A stretch of DNA of 55,424 bases from Bacillota bacterium (GTDB taxonomy: Bacteria; Bacillota; Clostridia; Christensenellales; Aristaeellaceae): assembly GCA_023435435.1 (NCBI GenBank), contig JAEYRW010000042.1, positions 1 to 55,424 of the forward strand, in the 5' to 3' direction. Positions 42,742-51,209 of the stretch are shown here, one piece after another; the stretch's first letter is position 1, and every line of letters begins with the position of its first letter. Both the position numbers and the translations under genes were made by a program. The notes below the pieces were generated by a model that ran no database searches, was not told the DNA's origin, and saw nothing but the letters and a program-made list of their open reading frames with translations.

Positions 42742-44016
42742 TTACCGCGTATAAAGCCAGTTGGCTTTATACCCAAGTTTCAAAATCAGCTTCATCAGCC
42801 CGCGGGTGATGAAGATCGCGGTCAGGAAGGAGGTCAGGACGCCGATGAGAAGCGTCGTCGCGAATCCCTTGATGGAGCCCGTGCCGAACACGAGGAGAAC
42901 CACGGCCGCGATTACGGTCGTCACGTTGGAATCCATAATGGAGGAAAACGCGTTCTTGTAACCGAACCTGAGCGCGTTCATCAGCGTGCGTCCGCCCTTG
43001 AGTTCCTCGCGGAAGCGCTCAAAGATGATGACGTTCGCGTCGACGGCCATGCCGATTGAGAGCAGGATGCCGGCCACGCCCTGGAGCGTGAGCTGCGCTT
43101 CGATGATCGCGAGCACGTAGAACACGATCAAGACGTAGATGACAAGCGCGAGGCTCGCCGCGACGCCGGGCAGCCGATAGAGAACGATCATAAAGATGAT
43201 GATCGCCAGAAGGCCCAGAATGCCCGCGATGAGCGCGCCGTCGATGGCCTGGAAGCCGAGGGTCGCGGAAATCGCGCGGGTCTCGGACTCCTCGATGTCA
43301 AGGGGCAGGGAGCCGGACTGGATGAGCATCGTCAACTCCTTCGACTTGGTCCAGGATTCCTCCTGCGACACATTCGAATAGCTGATGACGCCGCTTCCGC
43401 CGGTGATCGCGTCGTTGACCGTCGGCGAGGAAATCTCCTCGTCGTCGAGGTAAATCGAAATCGCCTGGCCGATATAGGTGGTGGTCGCATCGGCAAAGGC
43501 CTTGGTGCCCGTCGCGTCAAGCTTGAAGGCGACCTCGTACATCTGCGTGGACGTGTCCTGTGTCACGTAGCATTCCTCGATGTTCGAACCCTCGAGGATG
43601 ACGTCGCCGTTGGGATCGCGGAACTCGAGGTGCGCGGGCTTTCCGATGATGTCGACGACCTGCTGCGGGTCGTCCACGTCGGGAATCTCAACGCGGATGG
43701 AGTCGTTCCCCTGGCGCGCCACGGTCGCCTCGGTATAGCCCGCGCTGGTGAGGCGGTTTCTCAGAACCGTGACGGTGCTGTCCATCAGGTCGTCAAAGTT
43801 GTCGACCGTCGTATCCTTGGCGACGTACACGACGGAAATACCGCCCTGCAGATCGAGGCCAAGGCTGATCGCCTCGCCGACCGGTTTGATCTGGTACTTG
43901 CCGATCTTCGTGTTTGAGGTGAAGGTGCTGAACTTCAGGCCGTTAAACGCCAAAAGCGCCACCAACGCGATCAGCACGACGATGACCGCAAGCTTGATCC
44001 AACTCTTTGCTCTCAT
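42742..44016 (-). CDS. secD: Protein translocase subunit SecD
   Basis: 424 residues. The first helix is at about 7-24, then SLGLDLQGGISVVY, the P1 domain, ATLGFQAIDGALIAG and the membrane block with VDANVIIFERFREELKGG, the signature of SecD. It forms a complex with SecF and SecYEG. The frame extends upstream of 44016, but the ATG there has GGGAGG and matches the family N-terminus. It heads the large minus-strand run and has the best -35/-10 pair of the region. Confidence 0.95.
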   Translation of the reverse strand: MRAKSWIKLAVIVVLIALVALLAFNGLKFSTFTSNTKIGKYQIKPVGEAISLGLDLQGGISVVYVAKDTTVDNFDDLMDSTVTVLRNRLTSAGYTEATVARQGNDSIRVEIPDVDDPQQVVDIIGKPAHLEFRDPNGDVILEGSNIEECYVTQDTSTQMYEVAFKLDATGTKAFADATTTYIGQAISIYLDDEEISSPTVNDAITGGSGVISYSNVSQEESWTKSKELTMLIQSGSLPLDIEESETRAISATLGFQAIDGALIAGILGLLAIIIFMIVLYRLPGVAASLALVIYVLIVFYVLAIIEAQLTLQGVAGILLSIGMAVDANVIIFERFREELKGGRTLMNALRFGYKNAFSSIMDSNVTTVIAAVVLLVFGTGSIKGFATTLLIGVLTSFLTAIFITRGLMKLILKLGYKANWLYTR

Positions 44017-44080
44017 CCGGTTGTCCTCCCTGCCTGTGGCCGCGCGAGCGGTCACGATGCATCTATCATAACAGTTTTCT

Positions 44081-44109
44081 ATTATAACGTAAAGTTCCTG
44101 AAACGTCAA
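44081..44109 (-). promoter_or_regulatory. Predicted sigma-A promoter of secD-secF
   Basis: On the minus strand TTGACG (44104-44109), 17-bp spacer and TATAAT (44081-44086). It lies back to back with the promoter of the divergent PHP gene. Confidence 0.85.
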
Positions 44110-44116
44110 TGACCAA

Positions 44117-44145
44117 TTGCAAAATCGCTTTCAAAATGCTACCAT
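44117..44145 (+). promoter_or_regulatory. Predicted promoter of the PHP phosphatase gene
   Basis: TTGCAA (44117-44122), 17-bp spacer and TACCAT (44140-44145), about 30 bases before ATG 44175. Confidence 0.5.
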
Positions 44146-44174
44146 ATATACATTCTATTCGCCGGAGGTGCTTC

Positions 44175-45002
44175 ATGCGCATTGCTTCCACCCCACACGC
44201 ACACACGACCTTCGTGGACGGCAAATCCACAGCCGAGGAGATGGTCCTGGCGGCCGTCCAGGCGGGCTTTGTTTCCCTCGGCTTTTCCGAGCACGGCCCC
44301 CAGACCGTCGATCCCGCCTATGGGCTCCGGGACGGGGATGTGGACGCCTACCGGACCACCGTTTCTTCCCTGCGCGAAAAATACGCGGACCGGATCGCCA
44401 TCCATCTGGGCATCGAGCGCGACCTTTACTCCCACGCCCGGCGCGCGGACTACGAATACGTCGTCGGCGCCTGCCATTATTTCCTGTATGGGGACAGCTT
44501 CTGTCCGGTGGACGGAAGCTTTGAGGATCTGCGCGCCTACCGCGACCAAATCCGCGCGGGGAACGGCGCGGGGATGGCCGCATCCTACTTCGAGATGGCC
44601 GGGCGCTACGCGTCCGAATACCGTCCGGACATTTTCGCGCACTTCGACCTTGTCAAAAAGCAAAACAAGGACGGCCGCCTCTACGATCCGGACGATCCGG
44701 CCGTCATAGAAAGCGCGTTTGAGGCGCTTGCGCGCATCCGCGCATCGGGCGCGCTGCTCGAGGTGAACACCGGCGGCATGGCGCGCGGCTACATGGACAG
44801 GCCGTATCCCGACATGCGCTATCTCAGGCGCTGGCGGGAACTCGGCGGGCGCGTCATCGCGGGTTCGGACTGCCACTTCGCCCCGCAGATCGCCTTCGGG
44901 TTCGACGCGGTTCCGGACTACCTCGCCGCGGCGGGCTTTCAAACGGCGTGGCGTCTGGGCAGGGCGGACGAGCCGCTCTTTGTGGAATACCCTATATCGT
45001 AA
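44175..45002 (+). CDS. PHP-domain phosphatase, HisJ (histidinol-phosphatase) family
   Basis: 275 residues of the PHP fold. Metal motifs are PHAHTTF (about 8-14, HxH), GFSEHGP (about 38), GIERDLY (about 79), GACHYF (about 96), AHFDLVKK (about 156) and SDCHF (about 237). Length and motif order match HisJ-type histidinol phosphatases, yet no his gene is nearby, so a general phosphoesterase role is possible. GGAGG precedes ATG 44175. Its 3' end overlaps the convergent MBL gene by 11 bases. Confidence 0.82.
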   Translation: MRIASTPHAHTTFVDGKSTAEEMVLAAVQAGFVSLGFSEHGPQTVDPAYGLRDGDVDAYRTTVSSLREKYADRIAIHLGIERDLYSHARRADYEYVVGACHYFLYGDSFCPVDGSFEDLRAYRDQIRAGNGAGMAASYFEMAGRYASEYRPDIFAHFDLVKKQNKDGRLYDPDDPAVIESAFEALARIRASGALLEVNTGGMARGYMDRPYPDMRYLRRWRELGGRVIAGSDCHFAPQIAFGFDAVPDYLAAAGFQTAWRLGRADEPLFVEYPIS

Positions 45003-45822
45003 TCCGCAGCCCATCGTACGCCACGCCGTAGCCCCGGGCGCGCGTCCAGCGTTCGAGCACCGCGTGGGGCGGCGTACCCTCGTGGGAGATGTGCGTGGCG
45101 TACACCTTGCAGCCGAGCCGCGCCGCGCAGACGGCGGCCTCGTCGGCGCACATGTGACCGCCGCCCGGCGTTCCGGGGCCGTAGGTCTGGTCGACGGCGG
45201 CGGCGGAAATGGGAAACGCAAGGGACTCGAGGAGCGTCCACGCCCCGCAGGTCAAAAGCGGCGTATCGCAGGCGTAGAAAAACGCCGCGTCGCCCTTTCG
45301 CACCACGTACATGAGCGACCCGCCCGCCGGATCGTGCGCCGATTCCACTGGGATAATTTCATAATCCCCGTAGCGTACGCGCGCGCCGTGGGCCGCGGAT
45401 TCGAGCCGGACGTTCAGCCGGGCGCGCCACTCCCCCGTCAGAAGCGTCGCGCCGCCTTCCTCGCGCGAGAGGGCCTCCGACATGCGCTGCGCGCACGCGT
45501 CCGCCGCCACCACGGTCAGTTCCCTCGCGTCTACCGTCGCGTAATCCGCGATCCGGGTGATCAGATGTCCGGCGTCGAAATGGTCCGAGTGGGCGTGGGT
45601 CTGAAGAAGGCACCCGATTTCGCTCAAGTCCGCCCCGAACGCGTCCGCCGCCGCCACGGCGTCCGGCCCGAGATCGATCAAAATCTCACCGTCGATCAAT
45701 ACCGACGCCCTGCGGCGGAAGTCTTTTCCGCCGCTTTTCCGCGCCGCCCGGCACATTTCGCAGCGGCAGAACGGCAGCGGATTCGCCGTCGCCGCGCCGG
45801 TCCCCAAAAACAGTATCTCCAT
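44992..45822 (-). CDS. PhnP-like metallo-beta-lactamase-fold hydrolase
   Basis: 276 residues. It begins MEILFLGTGAATANPLP, followed by a FCRCEMCRAAR cysteine cluster near residue 20, as in PhnP-like phosphodiesterases with a structural zinc. The catalytic motif is THAHSDHFD (about 76), with further ligands YACDTP and THISHEG. PhnP hydrolyses cyclic ribose phosphates; a phn gene set is absent here, so the substrate is open. AAGGAG precedes ATG 45822. It is downstream of the sulfatase gene on the same strand with 8 bp between them. Confidence 0.82.
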   Translation of the reverse strand: MEILFLGTGAATANPLPFCRCEMCRAARKSGGKDFRRRASVLIDGEILIDLGPDAVAAADAFGADLSEIGCLLQTHAHSDHFDAGHLITRIADYATVDARELTVVAADACAQRMSEALSREEGGATLLTGEWRARLNVRLESAAHGARVRYGDYEIIPVESAHDPAGGSLMYVVRKGDAAFFYACDTPLLTCGAWTLLESLAFPISAAAVDQTYGPGTPGGGHMCADEAAVCAARLGCKVYATHISHEGTPPHAVLERWTRARGYGVAYDGLRITI

Positions 45823-45830
45823 ATCGCTCC

Positions 45831-47369
45831 TTATCTTGCGTCGCGCGCGCGCATGAACGCACACTCGTCGTCCGTGGGCGGCACGACGTCCGCGGTTTCG
45901 AGATAAAAGCGCAGCATCCGTTCGCGCAAACCCACGAGAACGTCCCGAAGCGCCGGGTCGTCGATCCGGTTTTGCGTTTCGCCCGGGTCCGCATTCAAAT
46001 CGTAGAGTTCGTCCCGCGCGCCGACCCGCGCCACATATTTATAGTCCCTTGTCCGGAGCATCGTCCCCTTGGCATGATAGAACGGCTCACCCTCGAACGC
46101 CTGCAGACTCAGCCGCGGCCAGTAGATCTGATCCTCTGTGGGCGACAGGTTCTCGTGCTCCGACGCCTGATATTCTCCGCGCCGCCTGCCGCCCTCGCAG
46201 AACACCGCGTCCCTGTGCGCCGCGTCCGCTTCCAGCAGCGGAACCAGCGAGCGGCTGAAGTTGTCACAGCTTTTGGGCATGCCGAGAAGCTCCTCCATGG
46301 TGGAAACGAAGTCCGTGTTCTCGACAAGGGCGTCGCGGACGCCGGGCGTCAAAGATGTTCCCTTTGCGGGTTTTATGACGAGGGGCACGTGGGTCAGGCA
46401 ATCCTCAAACGTATTCTGCGTCTTTTCGACCAGGCCGTAATCGCCCGTGAAGTCGCCGTGGTCGCTCATGAACACGAAGACCGTGTCGTCGTACTTCCCC
46501 GCCCGCTTGAGGGAATCGACGAGCATCCCCGCCCAGTGGTCCACCCGCGCGCACATGGCGAGGTAGCACTGGCGGATGTCGTCCCAGTCCGCTTCGGTAA
46601 GCCGGTTAAGCCGCATCCGCTCGTGGAGTCCGCCCAGAATGGCGGGAAGCCCGGAAAGATCGGCGTCCGCAATCCGCCCGGGAAGCTTTGCCCGGTCGAT
46701 GCGGTCGAGCCATTTCTGTTCCGCCATGTATGGCGGATGGGGCGAGACGATGGCGACGTAGGCGCAGAAGGGCTTGTCGCCGCAGCGGCCGCTCTCGATG
46801 TATTCGCACGCGCGCTTGACGTGCCGGTAGTCGGTGGCGGAAAAGCCGCCGCGCACCTCATCCCCGTTTTCGTCCAGATTTTCCGCCGGCAGCGCGCCGC
46901 GGTAAAACGAATAGTAATGAGGGTTCGTCTCGACGTCGCCCGGCGGCATGAGGCCCGCCGCCGCCCGGTCGGCCACCCGATTGGGGTCGCCGCGCAAAAC
47001 CAGGTCGCGCTCGTCCGCGAAATCCTCCTCCCAGCCGGGGCGCGACGTGTCCGCGAAGTCGTTCTTTCCACCCCAGAACACGTGCCAGCCCGCCCGCTTA
47101 ATGTTGCGCAGGAAGCAGGGCTCGTCCTCGCCAAGCTCGTAGCGCATGGTTCTGTGCCCACGCACGTGGGGATAGCGCCCGCTCATGAGGCTGCACCGGC
47201 TGGGTGTGCAGACCGGGTTCTGGCAGAAGGCGTTTGAAAAGGACACCGCCTCCGCGCGCGCCAGCGCGTCCAGGCGCGGGGTGGGCGAAGCGGGATTTCC
47301 CAGATGTCCGAGGGCGTCGGCACGAAAATGATCGGCAATCAGGATCACAACGTTCGGCTTTTTCTTCAT
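45831..47369 (-). CDS. Sulfatase (Cys-type, alkaline-phosphatase superfamily)
   Basis: 512 residues without a signal peptide. The modification motif is C54-TPSR (NPVCTPSRCSLMSGRYPH), in which Cys becomes formylglycine; anaerobes use an anSME radical-SAM enzyme, not seen in the window. Metal-site pieces are IADHFRADALG, FVFMSDHGDF and GKNDF. The substrate may be a sulfated sugar, since a ROK kinase and GH42 enzyme lie just across the divergent promoters, but aryl or other organic sulfates are possible. GGAGGG precedes ATG 47369. Confidence 0.88.
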   Translation of the reverse strand: MKKKPNVVILIADHFRADALGHLGNPASPTPRLDALARAEAVSFSNAFCQNPVCTPSRCSLMSGRYPHVRGHRTMRYELGEDEPCFLRNIKRAGWHVFWGGKNDFADTSRPGWEEDFADERDLVLRGDPNRVADRAAAGLMPPGDVETNPHYYSFYRGALPAENLDENGDEVRGGFSATDYRHVKRACEYIESGRCGDKPFCAYVAIVSPHPPYMAEQKWLDRIDRAKLPGRIADADLSGLPAILGGLHERMRLNRLTEADWDDIRQCYLAMCARVDHWAGMLVDSLKRAGKYDDTVFVFMSDHGDFTGDYGLVEKTQNTFEDCLTHVPLVIKPAKGTSLTPGVRDALVENTDFVSTMEELLGMPKSCDNFSRSLVPLLEADAAHRDAVFCEGGRRRGEYQASEHENLSPTEDQIYWPRLSLQAFEGEPFYHAKGTMLRTRDYKYVARVGARDELYDLNADPGETQNRIDDPALRDVLVGLRERMLRFYLETADVVPPTDDECAFMRARDAR

Positions 47370-47405
47370 GGGCAGTCCCTCCGTAACGCAATCTTGCTAA
47401 ACAGA

Positions 47406-47434
47406 AGCATAACATTGCGCCCCGCGTCTGTCAA
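47406..47434 (-). promoter_or_regulatory. Predicted promoter of the sulfatase gene
   Basis: On the minus strand consensus TTGACA (47429-47434), 17-bp spacer and TATGCT (47406-47411) with a TGn extension. It faces the ROK gene promoter 34 bp away. Confidence 0.8.
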
Positions 47435-47467
47435 TACGAACGGGCACCGATTTTATGGCCGATTCGG

Positions 47468-47496
47468 TTGAAATTTACAGCCACATCTGATAGAAT
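47468..47496 (+). promoter_or_regulatory. Predicted promoter of the ROK/GH42 run
   Basis: TTGAAA (47468-47473), 17-bp spacer and TAGAAT (47491-47496), about 40 bases before ATG 47538. Confidence 0.7.
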
Positions 47497-47537
47497 ATAA
47501 GATAATTTCTGTAAGCGGCGCGCGGCGGAGGAAAAGC

Positions 47538-48491
47538 ATGAAAAAATATGTCATCGGAATCGATGTTGGCGGCACCAAGATTCTCTACGGAATCTTTGAC
47601 AACCAAATGAACCTCCTGCGCGTGATCCAACGTTCGACGGATCAGGAGCTCCAGCCCGATCAGCTCATGGACCAGATGACGGGCCATGTAAACGAACTGC
47701 TGCGCGGCGCAAACGTCAAAAACGACGAAATCCGCGGCATCGGCTCCGCCTTTCCCTCCCACATCGACTTCAACCGCGGCATCGTGCTCGAAACCAGCAA
47801 CATTCAGGCGCTCAACAATGTTCCGGTGCGGGACCTTCTTGAGGCGCGGCTCGACATTCCCGTCTGGCTGGACAACGACGCAAACGTCGCGGCGCTGGCG
47901 GAGCACCGGCTCGGCGCGGGGCGCGGGCACCGGGATATGATCTATGTCACCGTTTCCACCGGCATCGGCGGCGGGCTCGTCCTGAACGGCGAGCTCTACC
48001 GGGGCATTCACGGCGCGGCGGGCGAGATCGGGCACATGTTCGTTTCGGATTCCATCGGCTATCCCTGCGGCTGCGGCGTCACCGGCTGCGTGCAGTCCAT
48101 TGCCTCCGGCCCCCACATGGCGGAATACGCCATGAACCGCATCAAGGAGGGCGAGGAAAGCTCCATCCTCAAGTACGCCGGCACCCTTTCCCGCATCGAC
48201 ATGGTGGCCGTCGGACGCGCTTTTCAGGAAAACGACCCCCTCGCCGTGGAGGTGGTGGAGCGCGGCGCGGAATACCTTGGACGAATGTTCCAATCCCTGT
48301 ATCAGATCTTCGACATCAACGTGTTCGTCTACGGCGGCGGCGTGATGAAGCTCGGGCCGCGCTTTGTGGACATGATCATCGCCGCCTATCGGCGCTATTC
48401 CCAGATGGAAATCAAATACCCCGCCCACTTCCTTCCGGCGGAGCTGGGCGACAACACCGGCATGATCGGCGCTGCGCTGCTCGTGCCGTAA
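47538..48491 (+). CDS. ROK-family sugar kinase (glucokinase-like)
   Basis: 317 residues. ATP-binding DVGGTK is at 9-14 and LDNDANVAALAEHRLGAG near 112 carries the catalytic Asp. TVSTGIGGGLVLNGELYRG precedes GEIGHM with the first zinc His. The zinc motif CGCGVTGCVQ follows, with Gln where Glu is usual. There is no N-terminal HTH, so it is a kinase rather than a NagC-type repressor. It probably phosphorylates glucose or a related hexose released by neighbouring hydrolases. GGAGG precedes ATG 47538. Confidence 0.9.
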   Translation: MKKYVIGIDVGGTKILYGIFDNQMNLLRVIQRSTDQELQPDQLMDQMTGHVNELLRGANVKNDEIRGIGSAFPSHIDFNRGIVLETSNIQALNNVPVRDLLEARLDIPVWLDNDANVAALAEHRLGAGRGHRDMIYVTVSTGIGGGLVLNGELYRGIHGAAGEIGHMFVSDSIGYPCGCGVTGCVQSIASGPHMAEYAMNRIKEGEESSILKYAGTLSRIDMVAVGRAFQENDPLAVEVVERGAEYLGRMFQSLYQIFDINVFVYGGGVMKLGPRFVDMIIAAYRRYSQMEIKYPAHFLPAELGDNTGMIGAALLVP

Positions 48492-48500
48492 GGAGAAAGA

Positions 48501-49214
48501 ATGCGGGAAAAACTCAGTTGGCTTCCCCAGCAGTACATGCTCGATGTCCTGGACGAGAATCCGAAGCTCGCCCGGCATCACCAAGGCGATTCTTTTTGCG
48601 CCGTGCTCTTTGGTCACTACCTCTTCATCGGAGGGCGGTTCGACCCGGAGGCGGCTCGTTTTTTGGCCGAAAACATGCTGGCCGACCACGTCACCTTCGC
48701 CTACTGTCCGGACGGTGCGTGGAAGGACGGTCTTCGCGCGCTGTTCCCCGCGGCAAAGGCCATGGGCCGCGCCCTTTACGCGGCAAAGCCGTACCGCTGT
48801 CCCGCCTCGGACGCGCGGATCATCCGCGTGGAAAATGCCGATCTCGGGAAATATGAAGGCGCGGACGTGTTCATGGACGAGGTCATGGGCACCGCGACCT
48901 ACGACTCCATGGACGACTTTTTTGCGCGGGGCATGGGTTTTTCGCCGCTGATTGAGAACCGGCTCTCGGGCTTTTGCACGTCGGAATATCCTTCCAAGGG
49001 AAAGTGCGCCGTGGGCATCATGGTGGAGGAAGAATACCGCGGGCAGGGACTCGCCAAGGCCATGACCCGGGCGTTTCTCAACGCTGCGTGCGAAAGGGAT
49101 TTTGAGACCGTGTACTGGGAATGTGAGGCGGAAAACGCGGGATCGTACAGAACCGCGCTGGCGTGCGGATTTCACAAGGTCGCGTCCTATGAGGCGCTTG
49201 TCATTTGGAGGTAA
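48501..49214 (+). CDS. GNAT-family acetyltransferase (GNAT_acetyltran type)
   Basis: 237 residues. The N-terminal half (1 to about 110, WLPQQYMLDVL and FIGGRFDPEAARFLAE) resembles the first lobe of double-GNAT proteins. The C-terminal half is a complete GNAT fold with SGFCTSEYPSKGKCAVGIMVEEEYRGQGLAKAM, of which EEEYRGQGLAKAM binds acetyl-CoA, and ECEAENAGSYRTALACGF. The target is unknown. AAGGAG precedes ATG 48501. It lies between the kinase and beta-galactosidase genes with 9-bp and 3-bp gaps, so it belongs to the operon. Confidence 0.82.
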   Translation: MREKLSWLPQQYMLDVLDENPKLARHHQGDSFCAVLFGHYLFIGGRFDPEAARFLAENMLADHVTFAYCPDGAWKDGLRALFPAAKAMGRALYAAKPYRCPASDARIIRVENADLGKYEGADVFMDEVMGTATYDSMDDFFARGMGFSPLIENRLSGFCTSEYPSKGKCAVGIMVEEEYRGQGLAKAMTRAFLNAACERDFETVYWECEAENAGSYRTALACGFHKVASYEALVIWR

Positions 49215-49217
49215 CGT

Positions 49218-51209
49218 ATGGCGAAGTTCAATCTCGGCTTCATGGGCCACGGCGGCGACTACAACCCCGACCAGTGGCGGCACATTCCGGGCACGCTTCA
49301 GGAGGACATGCGCCTGATGAAGCTTTCCGGGTGCAACCTCATGTCCGTAGGCATCTTCTCCTGGGCCGCCCTCGAACCCGAGGAAGGTAAATTCGACTTT
49401 GGCTGGCTGAAGGAAGTTCTGGACACCATGCGCCAAAATGGCATCTCCGCCTTCCTCGCCACGCCCTCCGGCGCGCGCCCCGCGTGGATGGACGACAAAT
49501 ATCCGTCGGTCATGCGCGTCCGGCAGGACGGGATGAAGTTCCTGCACGGCGAACGGCACAACCACTGTTTTACCTCGCCCGCTTACCGTCACCTTGTGGC
49601 GCGCATGAACGCGCATCTGGCCGCGGAATTTGGGAACCATCCCGCCGTCGTCGGCTGGCACATTTCAAACGAGTACGGCGGCGACTGCCACTGCGACGCT
49701 TGCCAGGCGGCGTTTCGGACGTTTTTGAAGGAAAAGTACGGGACGCTTGAACATTTGAACCGCGAGTGGTGGACGGGCTTCTGGGCAAAGACATACACCG
49801 ACTGGAGCCAGATCCACAGCCCGGGCGAGCTGGGCGAAAACGCCGTCAACGCGCTCATCGTCGACTGGCAGCGGTTCGCGACAGACCAAACCCTCGACTT
49901 CATGCGGGCGGAGATCGCGCCCATCCGCCTGGTCTGCCCGGGTCTTCCCGTGACCACCAATATGCACGGCATGTTCCCGGCGGACTACTTCAAGTTCAGA
50001 AACGACATTGATTTTGCCAGCTATGACGCCTATCCCACCTGGGACCGCCTGCCCGACGCGGAAATCGCCGTCCAGACGTCGTTTCACTACGACTACATCC
50101 GCGCCCTGAAAGCCGCGCCATGGGCGCTCATGGAATCGACGCCGTCCATGACCAACTGGCAGGAAGTCTGCCGCCCCAAAAGGCCCGGCATGCACATGCT
50201 CTCCTCCATGCAGGCGGTGGCCCACGGCGCCGATACGGTGCAGTACTTCCAGTGGCGCAAGAGCCGCGGCTCGTGCGAAAAGCTGCACGGCGCGGTGGTC
50301 AGCCACGACGGCACGGAGAACACGCGCGTGTTCCGGGACGTCGCGGAGGTTGGCGAACGGCTGAAAAAGCTTTCACCCCTGGTCGGCGCGTGTTCGCAGG
50401 CCAGGGCGGCGGTAATCTTCGATCAGGAAAACCGCTGGGCCCTCAACGCAGCGCAGGGGCCGCGCCGGGACAAGCAGTATGAAGAAACGGTGATTGAGCA
50501 CTACGCCGCGCTCAAAAATCTGGGGATCGACGTGGACGTCATCGACGCGGACTTCGACCTTGCGCCCTATTCCCTCGTCGTCGCGCCCATGCTCTACATG
50601 ATAAAGCCCGGCGTCGCGGAGCGGTTCGAGGCCTTCGTTTCGGCGGGCGGCATACTCGTCGCCACCTATTTTACCGGCATCGTCAATGAAAACGATCTGT
50701 GCTTCCTGGGCGGCTTCCCCGGCCCGTTGCGCGGTCTTCTGGGCGTGTGGTGCGAGGAGACGGACGCGTACTACCCCCACCAGAAAAATGCGGCGGTGTT
50801 CGGCGACAAAACCGTCTTCGAATGCGGCTTTCTGGCGGATGTGCTCCACGAGGAGACGGCGGAGGTCCTGGCCATTTTCCGGGACGATTACTACGCGGGG
50901 GCCCCGGCGGTCACGAGGAACGCATTCGGCTGCGGCGCGGCGTGGTACCTCGCCTCCCGCTTCGGCGTTTCCGACCTGACGGACTTCTACCGCGCGCGCA
51001 TTTCGGAGGCGGGGATCATGCCCCTTTCGTCCGGCTTCGGCGCGGGCGTGCAGCTGACGAGCCGGGACGGCTTCCTGTTTGCGCTGAACTTTTCAGAAGG
51101 CGAGAGCTGGGCGGTGCTGCCCGCCTGCGAGGAAATCACCACGGGCGAGCGGTTCGAGGGCAAAACGGTTCTCCCGAAAAACGCGTCGCTCATCCTGAGG
51201 AGGCTGTAA
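49218..51209 (+). CDS. GH42 beta-galactosidase
   Basis: 663 residues, complete GH42 layout: TIM barrel (1 to about 390), trimerisation domain, and a short C-terminal beta domain. The acid/base is Glu152 (ISNEYGG) and the nucleophile Glu306 (LMESTPS). Zinc cysteines fit Cys107, 157, 159 and 162 (DCHCDACQ). It acts on beta-galactosides in the cytoplasm; no signal peptide. GGAGG overlaps the end of the GNAT gene before ATG 49218. No sugar transporter is encoded in the visible run. Confidence 0.95.
   Translation: MAKFNLGFMGHGGDYNPDQWRHIPGTLQEDMRLMKLSGCNLMSVGIFSWAALEPEEGKFDFGWLKEVLDTMRQNGISAFLATPSGARPAWMDDKYPSVMRVRQDGMKFLHGERHNHCFTSPAYRHLVARMNAHLAAEFGNHPAVVGWHISNEYGGDCHCDACQAAFRTFLKEKYGTLEHLNREWWTGFWAKTYTDWSQIHSPGELGENAVNALIVDWQRFATDQTLDFMRAEIAPIRLVCPGLPVTTNMHGMFPADYFKFRNDIDFASYDAYPTWDRLPDAEIAVQTSFHYDYIRALKAAPWALMESTPSMTNWQEVCRPKRPGMHMLSSMQAVAHGADTVQYFQWRKSRGSCEKLHGAVVSHDGTENTRVFRDVAEVGERLKKLSPLVGACSQARAAVIFDQENRWALNAAQGPRRDKQYEETVIEHYAALKNLGIDVDVIDADFDLAPYSLVVAPMLYMIKPGVAERFEAFVSAGGILVATYFTGIVNENDLCFLGGFPGPLRGLLGVWCEETDAYYPHQKNAAVFGDKTVFECGFLADVLHEETAEVLAIFRDDYYAGAPAVTRNAFGCGAAWYLASRFGVSDLTDFYRARISEAGIMPLSSGFGAGVQLTSRDGFLFALNFSEGESWAVLPACEEITTGERFEGKTVLPKNASLILRRL

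Noticed and set aside
41110..43059. A 649-codon plus-strand frame opposite secF and secD
   Set aside because: Its Gly-rich stretch is the reverse complement of the Ala/Glu/Thr repeats in secF. secD and secF are unambiguous on the other strand.
47475..49661. A 728-codon open frame on the minus strand opposite the ROK, GNAT and GH42 genes
   Set aside because: It is a GC-rich antisense shadow. The plus-strand frames carry catalytic motifs, ribosome sites and a promoter; the antisense product is low-complexity with no recognisable domain.
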